A stretch of DNA of 64,000 bases from Sphingomonas sp. RIT328 (GTDB lineage Bacteria > Pseudomonadota > Alphaproteobacteria > Sphingomonadales > Sphingomonadaceae). The stretch spans positions 62,001-126,000 of the forward strand of contig NZ_JFYV01000023.1 of the NCBI RefSeq assembly GCF_000632225.1, given 5' to 3'. The notes below the pieces were generated by a model. That model was not told the origin of the DNA. It did no database searches and saw only the letters and a program-made list of their open reading frames with translations. Below, piece by piece: positions 54,001 to 61,234 of this stretch. The first letter of the stretch is position 1. The number at the start of each line of letters is the position of its first letter. A program made the translations under genes and the position numbers.

Positions 54001-54070
54001 CGACCGTAATGTCAATTTCGTCAACAAGCAGGATGCCCGCTATTCGGCTGGCGTTCGCTTCACCTTCTGA
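51026..54070 (+). CDS. TonB-dependent receptor of the TonB-Xanth-Caul type
   Basis: Outer-membrane receptor of the class that imports oligosaccharides in Xanthomonas, Caulobacter and sphingomonads. The 1014-residue protein has a signal peptide (MRSVRARLLSQFAIGVSTVA), TonB box DIVVTGIRASLRESIDLKR, plug motif FPDTNLAESLQRITGVSIDR and VRGFGPEYNLVTLNGRQMP, and a barrel ending YSAGVRFTF. GGGGAGGA lies 6-7 bases before the ATG. It is divergent from GH3, shares operator-like sites with it, and is followed by the SapC-halogenase operon. Confidence 0.94.
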   Translation: MRSVRARLLSQFAIGVSTVAFILPAAAAAQDASATMGQPGPAQTDPAPAASGDVGQGDGDIVVTGIRASLRESIDLKRNAQGIVDAISAEDMGKFPDTNLAESLQRITGVSIDRNASGEGQFVTVRGFGPEYNLVTLNGRQMPTSTIGDGNSAPASRSFDFANLASEGVASLEVYKSGRATVPSGGIGSVINIRTPRPFDKTGLRGSISARGVVDTSQNGHKDITPEVSGIFSDTFADDRIGILVTGAYQRRNFSANSANIGWRDGYLGNENNWGSLAQPGDPRYANITNRPTATDVYQVPQNGGYDVVNGRRERINGQAVLQFRPIDSLTATIDYTYSRNTIDVRDNSVGIWYNHNDTLSAWTDGPVAGPSFYTERFTAAEAKDLAYSVSQTATRSENKSLGGNLTWQAPGGVTMTLDAHHSTAVSKPDSPYGNSNSFGTAIFGIQNQTLNFDKDLPVISYNMYPGVDALNAANIVPTGNAFRNSYFRDEINQVMIRGHYDHNQGFMDSLDWGFEYTDNKVRSAYSVLQNDTWGGAGGSTPAQRAAAAALLPDNIFTLTSIPDKFSGISGSNDPNIIQSFFTFDLPTALALTDKAYGTCGGNLQCLLPYTTDSRIREKTVAPYFQFNGKFDLLAGTGHFIAGIRYENTDVSASALVPTPTGGQQNSQNEFNVIYSGSGFTTFKGSYNNWLPSVDVDIAPLRNVKLRASYSHTITRADYGSLQGGRNIDQLFRVGGGTGRVGNPNLIPYKSKNIDLSAEWYYGKEDYISVGYFHKDVANYIGSTQINTIIPGVTAPTTTLNGVTTNGPRYQAAINAPGYDGTFAFIQNYYAANFPQYVGKNGALLASPGDPSVNFIITTPFNSSQTAAVNGFEFAIQHNFWNTGFGTILNYTIVNGNRDYNNLLPSSIPQFAITGLSDSANAVLFFDKYGINARAAYNWRKGYLSGSGTNPYYVNTYGQLDGSASYAITPMVAVFVEGINILGENRSGHLRSDRNVNFVNKQDARYSAGVRFTF

Positions 54071-54085
54071 TCCTGCCCATCCCCT

Positions 54086-54120
54086 GCCAGCCTCCTCGTC
54101 AGAGAAGGCTGGCTTTTTTT
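54086..54120 (+). terminator. Rho-independent terminator after the TonB receptor
   Basis: GCCAGCCT (54086-54093) and AGGCTGGC (54106-54113) form an 8-bp stem followed by seven T residues. Transcription past it into SapC would be partial, giving more receptor than downstream product. Confidence 0.85.
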
Positions 54121-54181
54121 CCCGGGGCGCGGCAGGCCTTGCGGCCATGTTCTTCGTGGACATTTACCGGCGAGACCTTCG

Positions 54182-54904
54182 ATGACCAGCCAGCACGCGA
54201 TCCTTACCGTGGAGGCGCATCGCGATCTGCGCATCAATAGCGCGCGCGACCGCGCGCTCGGCGACGGGCAGATGTGCTGCATCACCGTCCCGACCGAATT
54301 CCGGGCGGTGCAGAGCGCCTATCCCATTCTATTCCGTCTCAACGACGCCCGCGACCGCTATACCGCGCTCGCCATGTTCGGCTTCGAAAACGGCGAGAAT
54401 TTGTTTCTCGACGCCGGCACGTGGGACGCGGGCTATCGGCCGCTGGCCATGGACGTCCAGCCGTTCCTGATCGGCGGCGGTCCGGACGACGACGCTGCCA
54501 AGCAGGTGCACATCGATCTCGCTTCGCCACGAATTGCCGCCGATGGCACCGGCGACCGCATCTTCGACGAAACGGGTCAGCCGACGCCCTATCTGGAGCG
54601 CGTGGCCGAACAGCTCGGCGCGCTTGATGAGGGCTATCGTGCATCGGCGGACTTCTTCGAGGCCTTGCAGCGCTACGACCTGCTGGAGCCATTCACGCTG
54701 GAAGTGACCTTGGACGACGGCTCGACCAATCGGCTCGTCGGGTTCCACATTATCAACGAAGATCGTCTCGCGTCGCTTGATGGCGCAGCGTTCGCGGAGC
54801 TGAATGCCGATCAGCATCTTCTCCCGATCTACATGGCGATCGCTTCGCTCGCTCATATCGGCGATCTCGTCGCGCGTCGTAACCGGCAACTGGCGCGTGG
54901 CTGA
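54182..54904 (+). CDS. SapC family protein
   Basis: A 240-residue soluble protein with the SapC pattern (HRDLRINSARDRA, then IPTEFRAVQSAYPILFRL-like sequence, here VPTEFRAVQSAYPIL, and LPIYMAIASLAHIGDL near the C-terminus). The family name comes from Campylobacter S-layer genes, but in alphaproteobacteria it is regularly found after TonB-Xanth-Caul receptors with halogenase-like and cupin-like genes. Function unknown. It overlaps the next gene by eight bases. Confidence 0.85.
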   Translation: MTSQHAILTVEAHRDLRINSARDRALGDGQMCCITVPTEFRAVQSAYPILFRLNDARDRYTALAMFGFENGENLFLDAGTWDAGYRPLAMDVQPFLIGGGPDDDAAKQVHIDLASPRIAADGTGDRIFDETGQPTPYLERVAEQLGALDEGYRASADFFEALQRYDLLEPFTLEVTLDDGSTNRLVGFHIINEDRLASLDGAAFAELNADQHLLPIYMAIASLAHIGDLVARRNRQLARG

Positions 54905-55928
54905 GGCCGATCCCGGCCCTCTGGCGGGCCTCGCCCGCGTACCGGAGGAGCAGGTCGCCGACGCCGCGGCGCTTGACGCCCGATTGCGCGGCGCGGACGC
55001 GCCGTTCGTGATCCGCGGCCTCGCCGCTCACTGGCCACTGGTCAGGGCGGGACTCGAGTCCGCCGACGCCGCCCGCGACTATCTGCTGCGCCATCACCGC
55101 GACCGGCCGTTCACCGTCTCGGTCGGCCAGCCGGGCAGTGGCGGACGGCTGTTCTACGACGATGCGATGGCGATGAACTTCCGCACCTTCGACGCGAAGC
55201 TGCCCGACATTTTTGCACGCATCGCCGCCTTCGCCGGCCAGCCGCAGGCGCCGACGGTCTATCTCGCCTCGATCGACGTCCACCAGTATTTCGACGGTCT
55301 CCACGCCGCCAACCACATCGACCTCGGAGACCGCGAACCGCTCGCCAGCATCTGGATCGGCACGCGCACCCGCATCGCCGCGCACAACGACGTGCCCAAC
55401 AATCTCGCGGTCGTCGCCGCCGGTCGCCGCCGCTTCACACTGTTTCCGCGCGAACAGTTTCGCAACCTCTACCTCGGCCCGGTCGACAACACGCCGGCGG
55501 GCCGCGCGATCAGCATGGTCGACTTCCACGCGCCCGACCTCGCGCGCCATCCGCGCTTCGCCGAGGCGATGGCGCATGGCCTTACGGTCGAGATGGCGCC
55601 CGGCGACGCGCTCTACATTCCGGCCCTGTGGTGGCACCACGTCGAAGGCCTGGAGGACTTCAATGTGCTGGTCAATTACTGGTGGCGCGAGACGCCGCGC
55701 TGGCTCGGCCAGCCGCAGGAGGCGCTCAACCACGCGCTGATGGCGATCCGTGACCTGCCTCCAGATCAGAAGGCGCATTGGCGGGACATGTTCGATTACT
55801 ACGTTTTCCAGAACGACGATCAGGTCACCGCGCATGTGCCCGAGGGCGGCCGCGGCGTGCTTGACCCGATGACACCCGAATTGGCGAGCCGGTTGCGCAG
55901 CTATCTGTTGCGGGCGCTCAGCCGATGA
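54897..55928 (+). CDS. JmjC/cupin-8 domain protein (2-oxoglutarate-dependent hydroxylase-like)
   Basis: A 343-residue protein of the factor-inhibiting-HIF (FIH)-like cupin family. The iron motif HxD is at H163-D165 (AAHNDVPNN) and the distal His at 247/248 (WWHHVEGL). The WIGTRTR and RRRFTLFPREQ segments match the 2-oxoglutarate pocket. It could hydroxylate a protein side chain. The GTG start lies inside the end of sapC, and the stop overlaps the halogenase-like gene (ATGA). Confidence 0.86.
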   Translation: MAEADPGPLAGLARVPEEQVADAAALDARLRGADAPFVIRGLAAHWPLVRAGLESADAARDYLLRHHRDRPFTVSVGQPGSGGRLFYDDAMAMNFRTFDAKLPDIFARIAAFAGQPQAPTVYLASIDVHQYFDGLHAANHIDLGDREPLASIWIGTRTRIAAHNDVPNNLAVVAAGRRRFTLFPREQFRNLYLGPVDNTPAGRAISMVDFHAPDLARHPRFAEAMAHGLTVEMAPGDALYIPALWWHHVEGLEDFNVLVNYWWRETPRWLGQPQEALNHALMAIRDLPPDQKAHWRDMFDYYVFQNDDQVTAHVPEGGRGVLDPMTPELASRLRSYLLRALSR

Positions 55929-57418
55929 CTGCGCCGATGCCGCGCCGTATCGTCGTCGCAGGTGGCGGCACCGCTGGATGGATGACCGCCGCCGCGCTGA
56001 CCCGCACGCTCGGCCGTACTGCCGCCGTCACGCTGGTGGAATCCGACACGATCGGCACCGTCGGCGTCGGCGAATCGACGATTCCGCCGCTGATCACCTT
56101 CAATCGCCTGCTCGGCATCACCGAGGCCGAATTCATGGCGGCGACCCAAGCGACGTTCAAGCTGGGCATCCAGTTCGACGGCTGGAAAGGTCCCGACGAC
56201 AGCTATTTTCACGCCTTCGGCCTGACCGGCAAGGACCATTGGGCCGCCGGCTTCCAGCATTTTTGGTTGGAGGGGCAGGCGCGCGGCCACCAGCAATCCT
56301 ACGACGATTACTGTCTGGAACTGATCGCGGCGCGCGAGAGCAAATTCGCCCATCTGCCCGACGACCGGTTGAGCTACGCCTATCAGCTCGATTCGACGCT
56401 CTACGGCCGGTTTCTGCGCCGCATGGCGGAAAGCGACGGCGCCCGCCGGATCGAGGGCAGGATTGCCCGCGTCGACCTCGACGGCGAAAGCGGCGACATC
56501 GCCGCGCTGGTGCTCGACGACGGCAGCCGGGTCGAGGGCGACCTGTTCGTCGACTGCACCGGCTTTCGCGCGCTGCTGATCGAACAGGCGCTCCATGTCG
56601 GCTACGACGACTGGACGCACTGGCTGCCTTGTGACAGCGCGATCGCAGTGCAGACCGAGAGCGTACGGCCACCGGTGCCCTATACCCGCGCGATGGCGCA
56701 CGATGCCGGCTGGCAGTGGCGGATCCCGCTGCAGCATCGCGTCGGCAACGGCATCGTCTATTGCAGCCGGTATCTGACGCGGGAGGCGGCGCTCGACCGA
56801 CTGCTCGGCAATGTCGAGGGCAAGGTGCTGACCGAGCCCAACATGCTGCGCTTCGTCACCGGTGCGCGGCGCAAGCAGTGGCATCGCAACTGCGTCGCCA
56901 TCGGGCTCGCTGGCGGTTTCATGGAGCCGCTGGAATCGACCAGCATCCACCTGATCCAACGGGCGATCCTGCGCCTGATCCGGCTGCTGCCGGCGGCCGG
57001 CGCGATCTCGCCGCACGACATCGCCGAATTCAACGATCAGCAGCTGACCGACATGGATCAGATCCGCGATTTCCTGATCCTCCATTACAAGGTCACCGAG
57101 CGGCGGGATTCGCCGTTCTGGCGTCAGTGCGCAGCAATGGATATCCCCGACAGTCTTGCGCAGAAGATCGGCCTGTTCCGCGAGACCGGGCGCGTCTTCC
57201 GCCGCAACGACGAATTGTTCGCGGAGAACAGCTGGATCCAGGTGATGCTCGGTCAGGGCATCACCCCCGCAGCGCGTCATCCGATCGCCGCCAAGCTGCC
57301 CGACGAGGAGCTTGACCGTTTCCTCTCCGGCTTGCGCCAGGGGGTCGCGACGACGGTGCGCGGCCTTCCGGCGCACAGCGACTATGTGTCGCGCTATTGC
57401 GGCGCGGCGCCGACCTGA
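55925..57418 (+). CDS. Tryptophan-halogenase-family flavoprotein
   Basis: A 497-residue FAD-dependent protein of the PrnA/RebH family. The FAD motif GGGTAGWM is near residue 13. The catalytic lysine is retained at K79 (TFKLGIQF), exactly where PrnA has it, the WQWRIP motif is present, and a Glu at 337 in EPLESTS matches the halogenase active-site Glu. The Gly after ST in true halogenases is Ser here. Members in glycan loci have no known product. It sits between a JmjC protein and a LacI regulator, translationally coupled to both. Confidence 0.9.
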   Translation: MTAPMPRRIVVAGGGTAGWMTAAALTRTLGRTAAVTLVESDTIGTVGVGESTIPPLITFNRLLGITEAEFMAATQATFKLGIQFDGWKGPDDSYFHAFGLTGKDHWAAGFQHFWLEGQARGHQQSYDDYCLELIAARESKFAHLPDDRLSYAYQLDSTLYGRFLRRMAESDGARRIEGRIARVDLDGESGDIAALVLDDGSRVEGDLFVDCTGFRALLIEQALHVGYDDWTHWLPCDSAIAVQTESVRPPVPYTRAMAHDAGWQWRIPLQHRVGNGIVYCSRYLTREAALDRLLGNVEGKVLTEPNMLRFVTGARRKQWHRNCVAIGLAGGFMEPLESTSIHLIQRAILRLIRLLPAAGAISPHDIAEFNDQQLTDMDQIRDFLILHYKVTERRDSPFWRQCAAMDIPDSLAQKIGLFRETGRVFRRNDELFAENSWIQVMLGQGITPAARHPIAAKLPDEELDRFLSGLRQGVATTVRGLPAHSDYVSRYCGAAPT

Positions 57419-58470
57419 TGGCGCGGCGTCGGCAAGCGGTCACCATCCGTCACGTTGCGGCGGATGCGGGCGTATCGCTTCAGACGGTGAGTCGCGTCAT
57501 CAACAAGGAGCCGAGCGTCCGGCCGGAAATGTTGGCCAGGGTGAAGGCATCCATCGAGCGGCTCGGCTACGTGCCGTCGATCGCCGCGCAGCGGATGGCG
57601 GGATCGCGCTCCTATCTGATCGTTGCGCTCAACGACCGCGAGCGGACCATCGCCGGATGGCGCGATCGCCAAGGCACTGACTGGGTCGACCAGATGCTGC
57701 TCGGCGGTCTGCTGACCTGTGCCGAGCACGGCTATCGGATGATCGTCGAGCTCGTCGACACGCACAGCGACCATATCGAGCGCGAGCTACGCGCTGCGAT
57801 CGCCGCCATCCGGCCCGATGGCGTCATCCTGACCCCGCCGCATTCCGAAAATACGCTGATTACCTGCCTGCTCGAGGAGCATCGCATCGCCTTTGCCCGG
57901 ATCGGCTCGCGGATCGCCGGACCCGGCTTTGCCGTGGCGATGGACGAGGCGGGGGCGGCGCGGCTCGCCACCGAGCATCTGATCGCGCTCGGCCACCGGT
58001 GCATTGGCTTCATCGCCGGTCCGGACGATTATGAATTGAGCGGCTGGCGCACCGAGGGTTGGCTCGCGGCGATGGCGGACGCCGGGCTGCCCACCGACGA
58101 CCTTCTTGCCGTCGGCGATTTCGGCTTTGCCTCCGGTCGGGCGGCAGCCGCGGCGTTGCTCGACGGCGCGGTGCCGCCGACTGCGATCATAGCGTGCAGC
58201 GACCAGATGACGCTGGCGACGCTGGAATTGGCGCGCGAACGCGGGCTCGACGTACCCGGCGACCTGTCGATCCTCAGCTTCGACGACACGCCGATCGTCC
58301 GCTTCGTCGCTCCGCCACTAACCGCGATCGTCCAGCCGATCGCGGAGCTGACGGCATGCGCGGTGAAACGTGTGATCGGCGATCCGGCTCCCGAGGCCGC
58401 TGAGCCGATCATCGTGCCCGCGACACTGACGATCCGCGCCTCCACCGCGGCCCCGAGATCGCTGGCGTGA
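57418..58470 (+). CDS. LacI family transcriptional regulator
   Basis: A 350-residue sugar-responsive repressor. The N-terminal helix-turn-helix is VTIRHVAADAGVSLQTVSRV, the hinge helix follows (PSIAAQRMAGSRSYL), and a periplasmic-binding-protein-like domain ends near 345. Start at ATG 57418 overlaps the halogenase stop (TGATG). The locus carries LacI-type palindromes at 50902 and 50969, which are its likely sites. Confidence 0.92.
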   Translation: MARRRQAVTIRHVAADAGVSLQTVSRVINKEPSVRPEMLARVKASIERLGYVPSIAAQRMAGSRSYLIVALNDRERTIAGWRDRQGTDWVDQMLLGGLLTCAEHGYRMIVELVDTHSDHIERELRAAIAAIRPDGVILTPPHSENTLITCLLEEHRIAFARIGSRIAGPGFAVAMDEAGAARLATEHLIALGHRCIGFIAGPDDYELSGWRTEGWLAAMADAGLPTDDLLAVGDFGFASGRAAAAALLDGAVPPTAIIACSDQMTLATLELARERGLDVPGDLSILSFDDTPIVRFVAPPLTAIVQPIAELTACAVKRVIGDPAPEAAEPIIVPATLTIRASTAAPRSLA

Positions 58471-59138
58471 AGCGCCCTGCCATCTCTGTGCAGCGGCTCG
58501 GGCAAGAAGGGGAGCCGCTGGTCGTGATCGACGACTTCGCGACTCATCCCGACAGCTTGCGTCAGGCCGCCGTAGCGGCTGCCTTCGAACCCGCCGGTCA
58601 TCATTACCCCGGCCTGCGGGCACCGTTGCCGGACGGGTATTTCCGCGATCAATTCCCGGTGATCGCTGAGTCACTGGGCCGCCGGTTCGGGCCTCACCGT
58701 CAGATCAGCGTGGTCGACGCCAGTTTCTCGATCGTCACCGCTCGGCCAGACGCGCTCGACATCCGTCAGCGCGTGCCGCACGTGGACGCCTATGGCCGTG
58801 ACCGAATAGCGATGGTTCACTATCTGTCACCCGCCCATCGCGACGGCACCGCCTTCTTCCGCCACCGCACCACCGGTTTTGAAACGATCGACGACACCCG
58901 CGCGCCCGTGTTCTTCGGCCGATTGCAGGACGAGGTCGCTGCGATTCCGCCGGAGGGCTATATTCTCGACGACACCCCGCTGTTCGAGCGGATCGGCGGG
59001 GCGGAGGGCCGCTACAACCGTGCCATCCTCTATCGCAGTCAGCTGTTGCACAGCGGCGCAATCGCTGCCGATGCGATCCTGTCGCCCGATCCCGCCCTTG
59101 GCCGCCTTACCGTCACCGCCTTCTTGTCGATCGGCTAG
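58467..59138 (+). CDS. DUF6445 family protein
   Basis: A 223-residue soluble protein starting at a GTG that overlaps the LacI stop. It has VVIDDFATHPDSLR, VPHVDAYGRDRIAMVHYL and RSQLLHSGAI, a pattern like 2-oxoglutarate/Fe(II) oxygenases of the PKHD type (His-Asp pair PHVDA and distal His in LLHSG). DUF6445 proteins accompany tryptophan-halogenase-like genes. Hydroxylase activity is inferred only. Its stop is 15 bases from the convergent beta-helix gene's stop. Confidence 0.82.
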   Translation: MKRPAISVQRLGQEGEPLVVIDDFATHPDSLRQAAVAAAFEPAGHHYPGLRAPLPDGYFRDQFPVIAESLGRRFGPHRQISVVDASFSIVTARPDALDIRQRVPHVDAYGRDRIAMVHYLSPAHRDGTAFFRHRTTGFETIDDTRAPVFFGRLQDEVAAIPPEGYILDDTPLFERIGGAEGRYNRAILYRSQLLHSGAIAADAILSPDPALGRLTVTAFLSIG

Positions 59139-59153
59139 CCGCATCCACCGGGG

Positions 59154-60902
59154 TTAGGCCCCGCCGCCATAACGGATCAGCGTCTGGCGCGTGCTGCCCG
59201 GACGGGCCGCCTCCCCCGCCCCGTTGACCAGATGCGCGATCGTCCCCTTGCCGCCGCCGAGTGAGATTGTCGTCACATCTGACACACGTACGCCAGACAC
59301 ATCCGGCACCTCGACCGCGCTGGCGAGCACGATCGAAGGATCGGCGGTGAAATTGGCGTAGATGCCCATTCCTACCGCCTCGTGCCGACGGACGTGGTCA
59401 GCGACCTTGTAGGCCGCCCAGCCCCGTGGCGAGTCCGCGCGCCAGCCGCGCTGGCTGGGAGGATCGTACGGCAATTCGTTTTGGTAGAAGAAGACCCGCC
59501 CATCCTCGCCGTTCCACAGCGTCTGCCAGCCCTGGAAATGCTCGACGAACAGCCCGTAGCAGGTGACGTGGTCGCCGTTGACGACCAGGCCGTGCGTCGC
59601 TCGGCTCTCGTCCCAGCCGACATGGACCCGCCCGCCGTCGCGATCGCCGTGATCGGCGCGCCAGATCCACAGGTGATCGCCGATGACATGATGGCTGTTG
59701 ATCTCCAGGCAGGTGCCGGCATTGCCGATAGCGGCTCCGCCAACACGGAAGAACAGGTCGGCCAGCAAAGTTGGACGGTCGCCGTGGTCGCCATCCGCCC
59801 CACGCGGCCCGATCTGCATCAGCACAGGCGAGTTCCGCGGTCCGGCGTCGATCAGCAGCCCGGCAATCGTCACCCCAGGCACGTCGGCCACGGTGAGCGC
59901 CGCCGTGCCGCCCTCGGCGAGCAGGGTTGCCAGTCCCAGTCCAAGGATCACCGTGTCGGCTCGCGTCACCCGCAGTGGCTGGCGCAGCCGGTACACGCCC
60001 GGCGTCAATACCAGATGGCGCCCCGCGGCAAGTGCGCGATTGATCGTCGCCACCGGTGTCGCCGGATCGGCGATCAGCACGTCGCGCAGCGGCACGTGGC
60101 GGCCGCCCGGCGTTCCATCCCACGATACGCCCGCCGCATCGCGGCGCAGCGCCGGGACGAATATGCTCCACGCGCCGTCCGCACCGACGCACAGGAACGG
60201 CTTTTCGCGGATTACCGGCACGGTCTGCAGCGTCGTGTAGGGCGGCGCAGGAAAGCTTGTCGCCGGCGCGCCCGGGACGCCCATGAACATCATGTTCCAG
60301 TTCGACCCCTGCCAGCCGTCGATGCGGCTGGTCCGGGTGAACCACTGCTGCTGCGTACCGGATCGGATCGTGCCGTCGACGCAGCAGTCCGCCATGAAGC
60401 CGCCGCTCGACCAACCGCCGTCGTCCAACGCCAGATCGCCGGCGAGATGGATGCGGCGATAGGGCGCCGCCTGCGACACAGCCCAGCGATCCTTGCCATC
60501 AGGCGGCCGCACAGTGAGATTTTCCGCCCCGCGCCAGAAATTGACCAGCGCCATGCCGTTTGCCCAGTCCGCCTCGGCATGAACATGGCCGGTCACGGTT
60601 ACGTCGCCTGGCGTGGTGCCCAGCCCGGCGACCTGCGTGAAGAAACCGACGTTGATGTCGAGGTGATGGTTACCCGGTTTCAGCAAGATGGCGCGGCGTC
60701 GGTCAGTGAAATGGGCCCGCTCCTGCTCACCGAACCAGCGGGCGATCGTCGCCTGTGCGTCTGGCGCGCCGGGGTCGACGAGCAGGACATTCGGCCCAAA
60801 GTCGGGATCGGCATTGTCCATCGCAAACGCCGGTTTGACGATAACGCTAGCACCGACCGCTGCCATGCCGGCAACTACGCCGCGCCTTGTCGTCTGTGGC
60901 AT
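59154..60902 (-). CDS. Tat-exported right-handed beta-helix protein (glycan-lyase/hydrolase-like)
   Basis: A 582-residue protein with a twin-arginine signal (TTRRGVVAGMAAVGASVIV ... FAMD). It reads as a pectate-lyase/GH55-like parallel beta-helix, with repeats such as VTRADTVILGLGLATLL and VADVPGVTIAGLLIDAG, and FEHFQGWQTLWNGEDGRVFF near the end (here VEHFQGWQTLWNGED). Similar proteins in Streptomyces are often mislabelled adenylyl cyclase or coagulation-factor-domain proteins. It probably acts on a polysaccharide, but no catalytic residues can be named. An AGGGGAGGG site lies 5 bases before the ATG. It is convergent with DUF6445 and divergent from the second receptor. Confidence 0.8.
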   Translation of the reverse strand: MPQTTRRGVVAGMAAVGASVIVKPAFAMDNADPDFGPNVLLVDPGAPDAQATIARWFGEQERAHFTDRRRAILLKPGNHHLDINVGFFTQVAGLGTTPGDVTVTGHVHAEADWANGMALVNFWRGAENLTVRPPDGKDRWAVSQAAPYRRIHLAGDLALDDGGWSSGGFMADCCVDGTIRSGTQQQWFTRTSRIDGWQGSNWNMMFMGVPGAPATSFPAPPYTTLQTVPVIREKPFLCVGADGAWSIFVPALRRDAAGVSWDGTPGGRHVPLRDVLIADPATPVATINRALAAGRHLVLTPGVYRLRQPLRVTRADTVILGLGLATLLAEGGTAALTVADVPGVTIAGLLIDAGPRNSPVLMQIGPRGADGDHGDRPTLLADLFFRVGGAAIGNAGTCLEINSHHVIGDHLWIWRADHGDRDGGRVHVGWDESRATHGLVVNGDHVTCYGLFVEHFQGWQTLWNGEDGRVFFYQNELPYDPPSQRGWRADSPRGWAAYKVADHVRRHEAVGMGIYANFTADPSIVLASAVEVPDVSGVRVSDVTTISLGGGKGTIAHLVNGAGEAARPGSTRQTLIRYGGGA

Positions 60903-61234
60903 TTTGCCCTCCCCTTTAGGTGTGGCACTATATCGCTCGGCGCTGCGGGCCAGGCAAATGTCTTTGCCGCAGAGGCCTTTTTGCCCCTCGGGTCACAAGC
61001 GCCGGAACAAACGGAACACGCTGCCGACGCTCTCCCAATTGGGCGAGCGGAACGAGATGGCCGATCTGATGTACTGCACAACGGCGCCGTCAGATCTGCT
61101 TGATGCAAGCCGCTGTCAGACGCAGCCGTTGCCGATAGGCAGGAATTAGCGCATTGCAGCATGCAAGCATGATGATATGTTGCAACATTACGCATGCCGA
61201 GTAGCGCATGCAGGTGCCGCATTCCGGAGCAACA
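60903..61234. other. 330-base divergent promoter region
   Basis: No gene is evident. It should carry both the promoter for the beta-helix gene and that for the TonB receptor, and contains the 12-bp palindrome noted separately. Its right part (about 61145-61205) is AT-richer with repeated GCATGC-type words. Confidence 0.5.
61177..61188. promoter_or_regulatory. Perfect palindrome upstream of the second TonB receptor
   Basis: ATGTTGCAACAT is a perfect 12-bp palindrome about 47 bases before the receptor ATG, in an AT-richer segment. It differs from the GTGAACGTTCAC sites, so another regulator is likely. Confidence 0.5.
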
